A stretch of DNA of 64,000 nt from Sphingomonas phyllosphaerae (GTDB lineage Bacteria; Pseudomonadota; Alphaproteobacteria; Sphingomonadales; Sphingomonadaceae): positions 1-64,000 of the forward strand of contig NZ_JAPYKH010000020.1 of assembly GCF_029623345.1 (NCBI RefSeq), written 5' to 3'. The notes under the pieces are model-generated. The model made no database searches. It had not been told where the DNA came from and worked only from the letters and a program-made list of their open reading frames with translations. The translations under genes were made by a program, and so were the position numbers. Every line of letters starts with the position of its first letter. Within the stretch, counting starts at the first letter, position 1. Positions 28,005 through 36,944 of the stretch are shown here, piece after piece.

Positions 28005-29843
28005 TCATGCCGAGCGGCGCACCGTGGCGAGCATCCGCGCCGACGACGCCGCCTGCGCTGGTTCGTCGAGGCGGAAGCGGTCAACCTGCTCGGTCATCCT
28101 CCGCACCAGCGCGTCGAGCTGACGCACCGCCGCAGTCGCCTCCTGCACCATCGCGACATTGTCCTGCGTCGTGCCATCCATCTGGGCGACCGCGTCATTG
28201 ACTTGCTGAAGCCCGATCGACTGCTCGCGCGCGGCGTGCGAGATCGCGGCGACGAGTTCGGCGGCCTCGACCACAAGCGCCTTGATCCGCGCCAGCGCAC
28301 CACCGGCCTCCGTGACGAGCCCCACCCCCGTATCGACCTGGCGGACCGAGGCGGTGATCCGCGCTTTGACGTCATGCGCCGCGTCGGCGGATCGCTGCGC
28401 CAGCGCGCGCACCTCGCTCGCCACCACCGCGAAGCCGAGCCCGGTATCGCCGGCGCGTGCCGCCTCGATCCCGGCGTTGAGCGCGAGCAGGCTCGTCTGA
28501 AAAGCGAAGCCATCGATCACGCTGATGATCTCGCCAATCTCGGTGGACGAATGCTCCAGCGCGATCATCGCTTCGGTCGCGCGCCGCACCGTCTCGCCCA
28601 TCTGCTCGGCGTCGGCGCGCGCTTCGGAGACCATTGTATTGGCAAGCCCCGCAATATCGGCGGTCTCCTGTACCGTCTGGGTGATCTCGTGCATCGCCGC
28701 GGCGGTGGTGGCGAGCGAGGCGGCCTGTCGCTCCGTACGCCGCGACAGGTCGTCCGAGGCGGCGCGGAGCGAGTTGGCGCTGCCGGCGAGCTCGGCAGTG
28801 CTGCTGCGTACCGTGGCCAGCGCCGCCCCAACCGCCACCATCGCGGTGTTGAGGTCAGCGCCGAGCTTGGCGAACTCGCCCGCCATGGCTTGGTTCACTC
28901 GTGCGCTGAGATCGCCGCGCGCGAGCGAGGCGAGTGTATGACCGATCTGCTCAACGATCTGGCCCGCCTGCTCGCGCTTCGCCGCTTCCGCCAGCGCGAG
29001 CTGACGCTGCAGGTCGGCCAGCGACTGCGCCATCTGGCCGATTTCGTCGGAGCGTCCGAGCTGCGGCACGATTATCGGTGCGTGACCGGCGGCGAGCTCA
29101 TACATGCTCGAGCGAAGTTGCTGGAGCGGCTGGATGACGCTCCGCCGCGTGATGATCAGGCCGGCGACCAGTCCACTGGCGGTCAGCAGCAGCACCGCCG
29201 CCGTCAGCCTGCGGCCGACGCGCAGCTCGACCGCCTCCGCGTCGGTGCGCAACGTGCCGGTGCGGGCGGTGAGCGACTCGATCTCGGCGTCGGCGACCTT
29301 GGAGGCGGCGCGCTCGGCGGGGCGGACCTCGCGATGGAAACGCCGGAGGGCGCCGGAACGATCACCGCGCTGCGTCTGCCGCGCCACCGCCTGGAGCGCG
29401 TCGAGCACGCGATAGGATAGGCCGAAATAGCTTGGCGGCAGCGTGTCGCCGGTGCCGCGGTGGAGGGTGCGGAGATCGGCCCGCATCGTGCGCGATCGAG
29501 AGGCGAACTTGCGTAGGATGACCGGCAGCTCGGCCGGCTCGTCCTCGGTGACGAGGTTGAGCGCGTCGCGCTGGAGCGAGCGGCTGAGCGAGCGGATCTC
29601 ACTGAGTAGGACCACGCGGTCCTGAGTCGTCGCGGCGGCGGCGTTGACGTCGTGGACCTCTTGGCCCGCGTATAAGGTAAGGCCGGCCAAGAGCCAGAGC
29701 AGCGCGAGCGCGCCGACGAGCGGCGTAAGCAGGCGGGCGGTAACGCTGCGTTTGAGCAGATGGTCCCGCGGTCGGTGGCGCGGCGACGCTGCGGGAAGGG
29801 ACGTGCCGGTGGAGGGTGGGGGAGAGGTCACGAGCGTGTCCAT
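28005..29843 (-). CDS. Methyl-accepting chemotaxis protein with a helical periplasmic sensor
   Basis: A 612-residue chemoreceptor. An N-terminal Pro/Ser-rich tail (about 30 residues) precedes the first helix (LLTPLVGALALLWLLAGLTLY), a periplasmic all-helical sensor of about 150 residues, the second helix (LTAAVLLLTASGLVAGLII), HAMP and a long signalling domain with IDGFAFQTSLLALNAGIEAA. The hairpin tip thus has Phe and Ser where the other receptors have Ile and Asn. It lacks the DDWSxF tail seen in the others, ending instead in a Ser/Arg-rich stretch. It may depend on neighbouring receptors for methylation. The ligand is unknown. Confidence 0.93.
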   Translation of the reverse strand: MDTLVTSPPPSTGTSLPAASPRHRPRDHLLKRSVTARLLTPLVGALALLWLLAGLTLYAGQEVHDVNAAAATTQDRVVLLSEIRSLSRSLQRDALNLVTEDEPAELPVILRKFASRSRTMRADLRTLHRGTGDTLPPSYFGLSYRVLDALQAVARQTQRGDRSGALRRFHREVRPAERAASKVADAEIESLTARTGTLRTDAEAVELRVGRRLTAAVLLLTASGLVAGLIITRRSVIQPLQQLRSSMYELAAGHAPIIVPQLGRSDEIGQMAQSLADLQRQLALAEAAKREQAGQIVEQIGHTLASLARGDLSARVNQAMAGEFAKLGADLNTAMVAVGAALATVRSSTAELAGSANSLRAASDDLSRRTERQAASLATTAAAMHEITQTVQETADIAGLANTMVSEARADAEQMGETVRRATEAMIALEHSSTEIGEIISVIDGFAFQTSLLALNAGIEAARAGDTGLGFAVVASEVRALAQRSADAAHDVKARITASVRQVDTGVGLVTEAGGALARIKALVVEAAELVAAISHAAREQSIGLQQVNDAVAQMDGTTQDNVAMVQEATAAVRQLDALVRRMTEQVDRFRLDEPAQAASSARMLATVRRSA

Positions 29844-30208
29844 TCGAGTGGCATGTTCTCGCGCGCGCTAGCTACTCGGTCGATCTGGGGCAAATGGATC
29901 GTGAGATGATGTCGACGTTGTTGTCTTGCGGGAACTACGATGACTTGTGATAGGGTTGCGTTCTATTTTGCACAAACGTGTCAGTACAAAGTCCAATTTA
30001 TGTCGATAAGGATTTTGCTATCTGCCTGTTTCATCGACGGTCGTGCGTCCGACGCTTGAGCTGATTGCCTATCGCGCTCGCTTACTCACTTTGGCGATTC
30101 AAGCGGCTGCCCTGCGCACCCCCGCTGTTGTGCTCATGTCAGAAAAGTGACATTCTCCTGTCACAAAAGCGTAACCCAGGCGTCATGCCTGGGATAGGAG
30201 GCAGGATC
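29844..30208. other. Intergenic region between the receptor and the TPR-like gene
   Basis: About 365 bp, less GC-rich than its surroundings, with no convincing gene. It should hold the promoters of two divergent genes. Two inverted repeats near its right end are described separately. Confidence 0.45.
30147..30193 (+). promoter_or_regulatory. Two inverted repeats in the leader of the TPR-like gene
   Basis: GTGACA (30147-30152) and TGTCAC (30159-30164) form a 6-bp-arm palindrome with a 6-nt spacer, operator-like. CCCAGGC (30175-30181) and GCCTGGG (30187-30193) form a perfect 7-bp hairpin with a 5-nt loop ending just before the ribosome site GGATAGGAGGCAGG. The first could bind a dimeric regulator. 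The second could affect message stability or translation. Confidence 0.45.
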
Positions 30209-30559
30209 ATGCGCATCTCAGGATGGACCGTCGTCGCCACGCTGGCGGCGTTCGTGGCTGTGCCAGCGACCGGCAAGGATCGCGTCGGCTACCAGGCGAT
30301 CTCCGCTGGCAGTCTCGCCCAGGCGGAGCAGACGATTGATGCGGAGCGGACGATCTTCCCGACCCGCCCCGAGCTGATGCTCAACCTCGCCGCCGTTTAC
30401 GCGCGCACCGGACGGGTTACGCAAGCGCGCTCGCTATATGGCCAAGTGCTGGACCAAGAGCCTGTCGCGATGGATCTGGCCGATGGCAGCGTGCAGTCCT
30501 CGCACGCACTCGCACAGCGCGGCCTATCGCGTCTCGGATCGTCGATCGCTTCGCGCTGA
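30209..30559 (+). CDS. Small secreted TPR-like protein
   Basis: This 116-residue protein has a signal peptide (WTVVATLAAFVAVPATG) and a mature part with a single tetratricopeptide-like unit, RPELMLNLAAVYARTGRVTQARSLYGQVL split over two helices. It matches a small protein family common in Sphingomonas whose role is unknown. ATG at 30209 has a strong AGGAGGCAGG site 4 to 8 bases upstream. Two inverted repeats lie in its leader. Confidence 0.78.
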   Translation: MRISGWTVVATLAAFVAVPATGKDRVGYQAISAGSLAQAEQTIDAERTIFPTRPELMLNLAAVYARTGRVTQARSLYGQVLDQEPVAMDLADGSVQSSHALAQRGLSRLGSSIASR

Positions 30560-30744
30560 CTCATTGCGCTCGCGCACGTCAGTGGCGGAGAGCACACAGC
30601 TGTCACCGATGCGCGACAGCCCTGGCGGCTGTGTCGAGCATTTGGTGTCGCTAGTCTTGCCTGTGAGAGGAGCGGGCGCTCGCAGACGCGTCCTCGCTTG
30701 ATGAGGGAGCTCGATCGTCTTGCCACGAGCGCGATCGGCGATGC

Positions 30745-31980
30745 TCACAAGGGGATGGCGGGATCCGCCAACACCGTCGCATCGACGGTCGCGCCTGCGC
30801 TGACCAGCGCTTTTCCGCGGACGAAATCGCGCGCGGCGTTGACGCAATCCAGCGCGACGACCCGCCCGGCGCGGCGATAGATCACGCTGAAGCGGCGGCT
30901 CGTCGGCGCCCCGCGGAGGATCGCCTCGTCGTGACCGGCGGAGAGACCGACCGTCTGGAGCCGCAGGTCGTATTGGTTCGACCAGAACCATGGCACCGCC
31001 GCGTAAGGCTCGTCGGTCCCGGTCAGGCGTTTGGCCACGGTCGCGGCCTGGTCGGTCGCGTTCTGCACCGATTCAAGCCGCACCAGGGCGCCACCCGCGA
31101 AGGCGTTACGGTGCGCGGCGGCGTCGCCGATCGCATAGACATCGGGCAGACTGGTGCGACAGAGCGAGTCGACGATCACGCCGTCGCCGCCGTCGGCGCC
31201 GGCGGCAAGCAGCGGCGCCACCGCAGGCACGAGGCCAATACCGACGATCACCATCTCCGCCGCGACTCGTTCGCCGTCGCCGAGGCGCACGCCGGCTGCG
31301 ACACCGTCGTTGGCGAGGATCGATTCCACCTGCGCGCCGAGGCGGACCTCGACCCCGCGCGCGCGATGCTCGGCAGCGTAGAAATCGGCGAGCGTGGCGC
31401 CGGCGACGCGGGCGAGTAGTCGATCCCGCGCCTCGATCACCGTGACGCGGCGGCCGAGCGCGGTCAGCACCGCCGCCGCTTCCAGTCCGACATAGCCGCC
31501 GCCGACCACCGCGACGCGCTCGACCCGGGGCAGCTCGGCGATCATCCGATCGACGTCGGCGCGGCAGCGGACGGTGTGGACCCCCGCCAGGTCGTGGCCC
31601 TCGCAGGCGAGCCGGCGCGCGCTGCCCCCCGCCGCCCAGATCAACCGATGGTAGCCGATCACGCGACCGTTCTCGAGGGTCACCCGCCGCGCCGACGCGT
31701 CGACCACGGCCACCGGCTGCCCCAGCAGCAGCGTGATCTCGCGCTCGCGCCAGAAGGCCGCAGGGCGGATGAGCATGCGCTCGAACGCACGCTCACCGGC
31801 GAGATACTCCTTCGACAGCGGCGGGCGCTCATAGGGGAGCTCGGGTTCCGCGCCGATCAGCACGATGCTGCCGGCGAAGCCGCGCTGGCGCAGCGCCGCC
31901 GCGGCCGCCGCGCCGCCGTGGCCGGCACCGACGATCACCACGTCATAGCGTTCACCCTCGTCCCGCTCGCCGTCGTTCAC
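30745..31980 (-). CDS. FAD-dependent ferredoxin/rubredoxin-type NAD reductase
   Basis: A 411-residue flavoprotein of the BphA4/ThcD (ferredoxin reductase) group, which passes electrons from NAD(P)H to a small iron-sulphur protein. It has two Rossmann motifs, VIVGAGHGGAAAAAALR at the N-terminus for FAD and VAVVGGGYVGLEAAAVL near residue 150 for NAD(P)H, then the FAD-contact block DVYAIGDAA and the C-terminal dimerisation-like domain with VPWFWSNQYDLRLQ. GTG at 31980 is chosen for its strong GAGGAGGTGG. Its 5' end faces a heme-oxygenase gene 103 bp away, so shared regulation and electron supply are plausible. Confidence 0.92.
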   Translation of the reverse strand: MNDGERDEGERYDVVIVGAGHGGAAAAAALRQRGFAGSIVLIGAEPELPYERPPLSKEYLAGERAFERMLIRPAAFWREREITLLLGQPVAVVDASARRVTLENGRVIGYHRLIWAAGGSARRLACEGHDLAGVHTVRCRADVDRMIAELPRVERVAVVGGGYVGLEAAAVLTALGRRVTVIEARDRLLARVAGATLADFYAAEHRARGVEVRLGAQVESILANDGVAAGVRLGDGERVAAEMVIVGIGLVPAVAPLLAAGADGGDGVIVDSLCRTSLPDVYAIGDAAAHRNAFAGGALVRLESVQNATDQAATVAKRLTGTDEPYAAVPWFWSNQYDLRLQTVGLSAGHDEAILRGAPTSRRFSVIYRRAGRVVALDCVNAARDFVRGKALVSAGATVDATVLADPAIPL

Positions 31981-32083
31981 GCTCCACCTCCTCGCTCGTG
32001 GCCGGCATCCCGCATGCGGGATGCAGTGCGCAGGTGGCAAGCGCGCGTTGCAACCGTCGCCACGCGGGTGCTAGCCGCGGCGG

Positions 32084-32686
32084 GTGACGACATCCTCCGC
32101 ATCGCCCGAGCCGACTCCCACGCGTACGCAGCGCCTTCGCCTCGCGACCGACGTCGCGCACCGACGGCTCGACGACTCGATCATGGCGCTCGACCCCTTC
32201 GGCGATCGCACGCGGTATGCGCGCCTGCTGACGATCCACCGCGACTTCCACGCGCTGATCGCGCCGCTCTATGTTGCACCGAGCCTCGTCACGTTGATCC
32301 CTGATCTGGTCGCTCGCGCGCGCCTGTTGGCGGTGGAGCAGGATGCCGCCGACCTCCACGTCCCGCTCGCGCCGCCGCCGCCGCCACGGTTCGCCGCCGG
32401 GGCCGCGCCGGACCGCGGCACCGCTATCGGCTGGCTCTACGTTGCCGAGGGGTCGAGCCTGGGCGCCGCGATCCTGCTCAAGGCGGCGATGACGCTGGGA
32501 TTGGGGCCGACCTTCGGCGCGCGCCACCTGGCCGGCCATGCCGAGGGGCGCGCGCGTCATTGGCGCAGCTTTACCGGGGCGATCGACGCGGTCGTCTTGT
32601 CTCCCGACGAGGAGGGGCGCGCCGAGGCGGGCGCGCGCGAGGCGTTCGACACGGTCGCCGCGCTGGTGCGACGCGTCGCGGCGTAA
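32084..32686 (+). CDS. Biliverdin-producing heme oxygenase (BphO-like)
   Basis: This 200-residue protein fits the bacterial heme-oxygenase family, which opens heme to biliverdin, CO and iron. The proximal histidine is in ATDVAHRRLDDSIM near residue 26, and the distal-side block is LYVAEGSSLGAAIL. Members of this group often partner a bacteriophytochrome, but no phytochrome gene is visible. The divergent reductase may instead provide electrons. The start is GTG at 32084, with no clear ribosome site nearby, so it is tentative. Confidence 0.87.
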   Translation: MTTSSASPEPTPTRTQRLRLATDVAHRRLDDSIMALDPFGDRTRYARLLTIHRDFHALIAPLYVAPSLVTLIPDLVARARLLAVEQDAADLHVPLAPPPPPRFAAGAAPDRGTAIGWLYVAEGSSLGAAILLKAAMTLGLGPTFGARHLAGHAEGRARHWRSFTGAIDAVVLSPDEEGRAEAGAREAFDTVAALVRRVAA

Positions 32687-32776
32687 CGCACCGTTTCGTT
32701 TCGCCGCGCTTGCCAGCACCTGCCCGCGCCGCCACCTCCGCCTGGTAGCGAGGCGCCGTCGGCGCGGGAGTAGCAT

Positions 32777-33793
32777 ATGAAGAAGATCGGGTTTCTGTCG
32801 TTCGGCCATTGGTCGCCGACGGCGCAGTCCGCAACGCGTTCGGCCAGCGACGTGCTGTTGCAGTCGATCGAACTCGCCGAGGCGGCCGAGCAGCTCGGCG
32901 TCGACGGCGCTTACTATCGCGTCCACCATTTCGCACGTCAGCTCGCCTCGCCGTTCCCGTTGCTCGCCGCGGTGGGCGCGCGCACCAAGCGGATCGAGAT
33001 CGGCACCGGCGTGATCGACATGCGCTACGAGAACCCCTTCTACATGGCGGAGGACTCGGGTGCGGCGGATCTGATCGCGGGCGGGCGGCTCCAGCTCGGC
33101 ATCAGCCGCGGCTCGCCTGAGCAGGTGATCGAGGGGTGGCGCTACTTCGGTTATGCGCCGGGCGAGGGCGAGAGCGACGCCGACATGGGGCGGCGCCACG
33201 CCGAGGTCTATCTCGAGCTGCTCAAAGGCGAGGGGTTCGCCCAGCCCAACCCGCGCCCGATGTTCCCCAACCCGCCGGGGCTGCTGCGGCTCGAGCCGCA
33301 CGCCGCGGGCTTGCGACGGCGGATCTGGTGGGGCTCGGCGTCGGATTCGACCGCGATCTGGGCGGCGCAGCAGGGGATGAACCTGCAGAGTTCGACGCTC
33401 AAGAAGGATGAGGGCGGCGAGCCGTTCCATGTCCAGCAGGCACGGCAGATCCGCGCCTATCGCGCCGCCTGGGCCGAGGCGGGGCACGACTGGGCGCCGC
33501 GCGTCTCGGTGTCCCGCTCGATCTTCGCGCTCGTCGACGATCGTGACCGCGCTTATTTCGGTCAGGCCGGCGGTGAGGACCAGATCGGCGTGATCGACGC
33601 AATGCGCGCGGTGTTCGGCCGCTCCTACGCCGCCGAGCCGGATCGCCTGGTCGAGCAGCTGCGCGCCGACGCGGCGATCGCCGAGGCCGACACTTTGCTG
33701 CTCACCGTGCCCAATCAGCTTGGCGTCAACTATAACGCGCACGTGCTCGAGGCGATCATGACGCATGTCGCGCCCGCGCTCGGCTGGCGCTGA
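32777..33793 (+). CDS. LLM-class flavin-dependent monooxygenase
   Basis: A 338-residue luciferase-like flavin monooxygenase. N-terminal FLSFGHW and the LGVDGAYYRVHHF segment, then GTGVIDMRYENPFYMAED and the GRLQLGISRGSPEQV block, are typical of the LLM TIM barrel that uses reduced FMN. The substrate cannot be read off. ATG at 32777 follows a GGGAG site. It follows the heme-oxygenase gene in the same direction by 90 bp. A functional link to heme or to a reduced-flavin source is possible but not shown. Confidence 0.92.
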   Translation: MKKIGFLSFGHWSPTAQSATRSASDVLLQSIELAEAAEQLGVDGAYYRVHHFARQLASPFPLLAAVGARTKRIEIGTGVIDMRYENPFYMAEDSGAADLIAGGRLQLGISRGSPEQVIEGWRYFGYAPGEGESDADMGRRHAEVYLELLKGEGFAQPNPRPMFPNPPGLLRLEPHAAGLRRRIWWGSASDSTAIWAAQQGMNLQSSTLKKDEGGEPFHVQQARQIRAYRAAWAEAGHDWAPRVSVSRSIFALVDDRDRAYFGQAGGEDQIGVIDAMRAVFGRSYAAEPDRLVEQLRADAAIAEADTLLLTVPNQLGVNYNAHVLEAIMTHVAPALGWR

Positions 33794-33859
33794 CCCACTC
33801 CGGCGGAATGCGGGCGCGGCGGCGGCTTGACCAGCACGCCATGGCGCGGGATACCATCG

Positions 33860-34018
33860 GTGCCGACGTGGGAGAGACCGGGACAGGCCCGGCACCGAAG
33901 GAGCAACCGCCCCGGAAACTCTCAGGTAAAAGGACCCGTCGGCGCCAACATCTGGAGAGAGGCGCAGCGACGCGTCCGCCGACGGGATAGCGATCTCAGG
34001 CACAAGGGACAGAGGGGC
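33860..34018 (+). promoter_or_regulatory. Tandem glycine riboswitch
   Basis: Two glycine (gcvT-type) aptamers in series. The first runs from GGGAGAGACCGGG near 33869 through CCGAAGGAGCAACCGCCCCGG to CTCAGGTAAAAGGACC near 33935. The second runs from TCTGGAGAGA near 33951 through CGCCGACGGGA to CTCAGGCACAAGGGACAGAGG near 34015. These are the conserved core elements of the family. The switch lies directly ahead of the serine dehydratase gene, so glycine availability should control that enzyme. Confidence 0.9.
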
Positions 34019-34049
34019 ATGGGCTGTGGCGAGCGGTCGGGGAGAGTAC

Positions 34050-35447
34050 GTGCCGACCGAGTCTGAGATGGTGCCGCTCGATCGCGGCGCGACACGCCCG
34101 ATCAGCGTCGCCGAGCTGTTCACGATCGGCGTCGGCCCGTCGAGCTCGCACACGGTCGGGCCGATGCGCGCCGCGCACGACTTCGCCGAGCGTGCGACCG
34201 CGTGCGAGCGCGCGCCGCATCATGTGCGCTGCGCATTGTACGGCTCGCTCGCACTGACCGGGCGCGGCCACGCCACCGACACGGCGACGCTGCTCGGCCT
34301 GGCGGGTTGGTTACCCGAGCGGCTCGACCCCGACACCGCGCCCGCGATCGTCGCCGCGGTGCGCGAGACCAAGCGGCTTCCACTCGGCGGCACGCGGGCA
34401 ATCGCGTTCGACGCGGAGACTGACCTCGTCTTCCACCCGCGGACGTTTCTGCCGCAGCATCCGAACGGCATGCGCTTCACCGCGAGCTACGACGAGGGGG
34501 CGACGCTGGAGGAGACCTACTTCTCGATCGGCGGCGGAGCGATCCTGCGGCTCGGCGCGCCGCCGCTCGCGCACAATGTCGCGGTGGCGCATCCTTTCTC
34601 GTCGAGCGCCGAGCTGCTGGCGCGCTGCGAGGAGACCGGACTCAGCATCGGTGCGCTCGTCCGCGCCAACGAGGAAGCGTGGCGCTCACCCGCGGAGAGC
34701 GACGCCTTCCTCGACTCGGTGCGCGACGCGATGAGCGCCTGCATCGACCGCGGCATCGCGCAGGAAGGCGTGCTGCCGGGCGGGCTGCGCGTGCGCCGCC
34801 GCGCACGCGCGCTGCACGAGTCCTTGTCCCGGTGCGGTCCGGAGCATCGTCCTGCCGCGGTGTTTGAATGGGTCAGCCTGTGGGCCATCGCGGTGAACGA
34901 GGAAAATGCCGCGGGCGGCCGTGTCGTTACTGCGCCGACCAACGGCGCGGCGGGGGTGTTGCCATCGGTGCTGCGCTATTACGAAGTGCTGGTGCCGGGC
35001 GCGACACGCGCCGGCGCGCGCCACTTCCTCTACACCGCCGCGGCGATCGGCATGCTGTACAAGAAGCGCGCCTCGATCTCGGCCGCCGAGATGGGGTGCC
35101 AGGGCGAGGTCGGCGTCGCCTGCTCGATGGCAGCGGGCGCGCTCGCCGCGGTGCTGGGCGGCACCGACCGGCAGGTGGAGAATGCCGCCGAGATCGGCAT
35201 GGAGCACAATCTCGGGCTCACCTGCGACCCGATCGCGGGACTCGTCCAGATCCCGTGCATCGAGCGCAACACGATGGGCGCGGTGAAGGCGATCAACGCC
35301 GCCTATCTCGCGCTGCGCGGCGACGGCAGCCATATCGTCAGCCTCGACGCGGTGATCGAGACGATGCGCCAGACCGGCGAGGACATGCGCAGCCAGTATA
35401 AGGAGACCAGCCTCGGCGGTCTGGCCGTGAACGTAGTGGAATGCTGA
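34050..35447 (+). CDS. sdaA: L-serine dehydratase (ammonia-lyase), iron-sulphur type
   Basis: This single-chain [4Fe-4S] serine dehydratase of about 465 residues converts L-serine to pyruvate and ammonia. The beta-domain signature TIGVGPSSSHTVGPMRAAHDF opens the protein (two blocks), and the alpha-domain cysteines are in EMGCQGEVGVACSMAAG and LTCDPIAGLVQIPCIERN. The start is taken as GTG 34050, which has GGGGAGAG five bases ahead. GTG 34026 is an alternative, but its ribosome site overlaps the riboswitch. Control by glycine links serine breakdown to one-carbon supply. Confidence 0.93.
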   Translation: MPTESEMVPLDRGATRPISVAELFTIGVGPSSSHTVGPMRAAHDFAERATACERAPHHVRCALYGSLALTGRGHATDTATLLGLAGWLPERLDPDTAPAIVAAVRETKRLPLGGTRAIAFDAETDLVFHPRTFLPQHPNGMRFTASYDEGATLEETYFSIGGGAILRLGAPPLAHNVAVAHPFSSSAELLARCEETGLSIGALVRANEEAWRSPAESDAFLDSVRDAMSACIDRGIAQEGVLPGGLRVRRRARALHESLSRCGPEHRPAAVFEWVSLWAIAVNEENAAGGRVVTAPTNGAAGVLPSVLRYYEVLVPGATRAGARHFLYTAAAIGMLYKKRASISAAEMGCQGEVGVACSMAAGALAAVLGGTDRQVENAAEIGMEHNLGLTCDPIAGLVQIPCIERNTMGAVKAINAAYLALRGDGSHIVSLDAVIETMRQTGEDMRSQYKETSLGGLAVNVVEC

Positions 35448-35631
35448 GACGGCGCGTCGACCGCGTCACGTCTCCACCCCGCGGGACGGCCGCATCGCTG
35501 CGATGGCGCTGGTCGGGAACGCTGCGCAACCGCCACGGTGAGGGACCGTATGCGGCAGGTGTGCCGACTCGGCGTGGATGTCGGCGAAAAGTCGCGGGCC
35601 GCCGGCGATCCGGTGAGCAGGTCTTCAGTCT

Positions 35632-35931
35632 TCATGCCCGCCCCGGCGCGGAGCTCGTGCCAAGCTCCGCGATCAGTTCACCCCGATCAGCTGCGATGGC
35701 TAGGGCTGCGAGCGGCGTCGGCCGCGGCAGCTTTACCAGCACCGCGTCCAGCGTCGCCTTGTCCGGCTTACCGGATCCGGTTTCGCGCGCGAACTCGGGC
35801 AACACGTTTTTATCCGCCGGATCGGTCGTCAGGGTCATCGGATCCGACAAGTCCTGCGCGGCCGTTGGCAAGCCGACGCTGGCCGCCGCCGCCACGTTCA
35901 TCAGCGTCGTGCGCGCACGCTTCGCGCGCAT
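35632..35931 (-). CDS. Chimeric open frame at the left edge of the tail locus
   Basis: A 99-residue frame of uncertain reality. Its first 13 residues (MRAKRARTTLMNV) match the middle of the zinc-ribbon protein at 61203-61721, and the DNA there is similar over 36 bases. The rest contains LDAVLVKLPRPTPLAALAIA and does not match anything I recognise. It sits where tail-tube genes would be expected after the sheath. It looks like a recombination product. Expression is unproven. Confidence 0.35.
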   Translation of the reverse strand: MRAKRARTTLMNVAAAASVGLPTAAQDLSDPMTLTTDPADKNVLPEFARETGSGKPDKATLDAVLVKLPRPTPLAALAIAADRGELIAELGTSSAPGRA

Positions 35932-35933
35932 CG

Positions 35934-36931
35934 ACCCTGCGCCTTGAACTCGCGCAAGGTGCCGTTGATCGTCTCGACGATGTCCTTGGCGAGGCTGGGG
36001 CGCAGCGGCTGATCGATCGCCCACTGCATACCGTTCGCGATGGTGTCGACCAGCACGTCGGCGGTGCGCGCGGTCGACTCGAAGGTGTACGGGCTCTCGG
36101 GCTCGACCGTGGTGCGATTGCCCCAGAAGCGGTAGCCGGCGGAGATGCGGATCAGCGCGGTGACCTGCTGTCGTTGAGCAGCGCCGCCTCGCAGCCGGGA
36201 TCCTGTACGTCGAAGCCGACGTCCTTGGTGAGGCCGAGCACGCCCTGGACCGGCACGGTGCTGAGCGTCTTATGCCAGCCGATCTCCTGGTCGATCCGCG
36301 CGCGCAGGCCGAGCGCACGCGCCACCGCAGCGCTGGGCGCGCTGGTGCCGGCGACGCTGTCGAAGGCGAGAAAGTCGGGGTAGACAAGCATCAGCCGGCG
36401 CGACGCTAAATTGGCGCGTTAGGCGATGGCGGCGTCGCTGTCGGCGCCGAGCGCGCTGGCGTAGGCGAAGCCGCGCAGCTTGTCCGAGACCACCGCCAGC
36501 GCGGCGGCAACCGGCTGGGTGTCGAGCCCCGGTGCGCCGAGGATGCGCGGGCGGACGCCCAGCTGCGGCTCGGCGGCGAGCAGCGCCCGCAGCCCGATCT
36601 TGGAGCCGTTGACGGTGCTGCCGATCACGTTGATATCGACCCATCGCGCGTCCACGTTGGTGTTGACGCGCACCACCACGACCGGCGCGCGCGCCTGGTC
36701 GGCGATTGCGACGAGCGCGGCGCGCAGCGTGCCGCCGGTGCCGGCGACCCCGATCGCGGAGGGCAGATCGGTGACGAGTGCGGGACGATCGAGCGGGAAG
36801 GCAGCGTCGAGTGCGGCGGTCGCAGCGCCGGCCGGCGCCGAGGCGGTCGCGACCAGCCCGATCACCGCGGTGGCGACGGCGGTGAGCGCGCGGGCGCCCT
36901 CACTATATTCGGTGACGGTGATGCCGTGCAT
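35934..36931 (-). pseudogene. Contractile-tail sheath protein (P2 gpFI-like), broken
   Basis: The sheath forms the contracting outer tube of myovirus and tailocin tails. Reading from ATG 36931, the N-terminal part has HGITVTEYSEGARALTAV and RPRILGAPGLDTQPVA. An in-frame TAA at 36419-36421 falls where the family has a tyrosine. The same frame continues RANLASRRL and YPDFLAFD, then a one-base deletion near 36165 shifts it to ALIRISAGYRFWGNRT, and homology ends near 35934 at LREFKAQG. So it has a nonsense codon, a frameshift and a lost C-terminus. It cannot give a working sheath. Confidence 0.82.
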
Positions 36932-36944
36932 GCGCGGGCGGTCC

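Noticed and set aside
35441..35947. Plus-strand frames at the start of the accessory region
   Set aside because: They run antisense to the chimeric minus-strand frame and show no motif or ribosome site.
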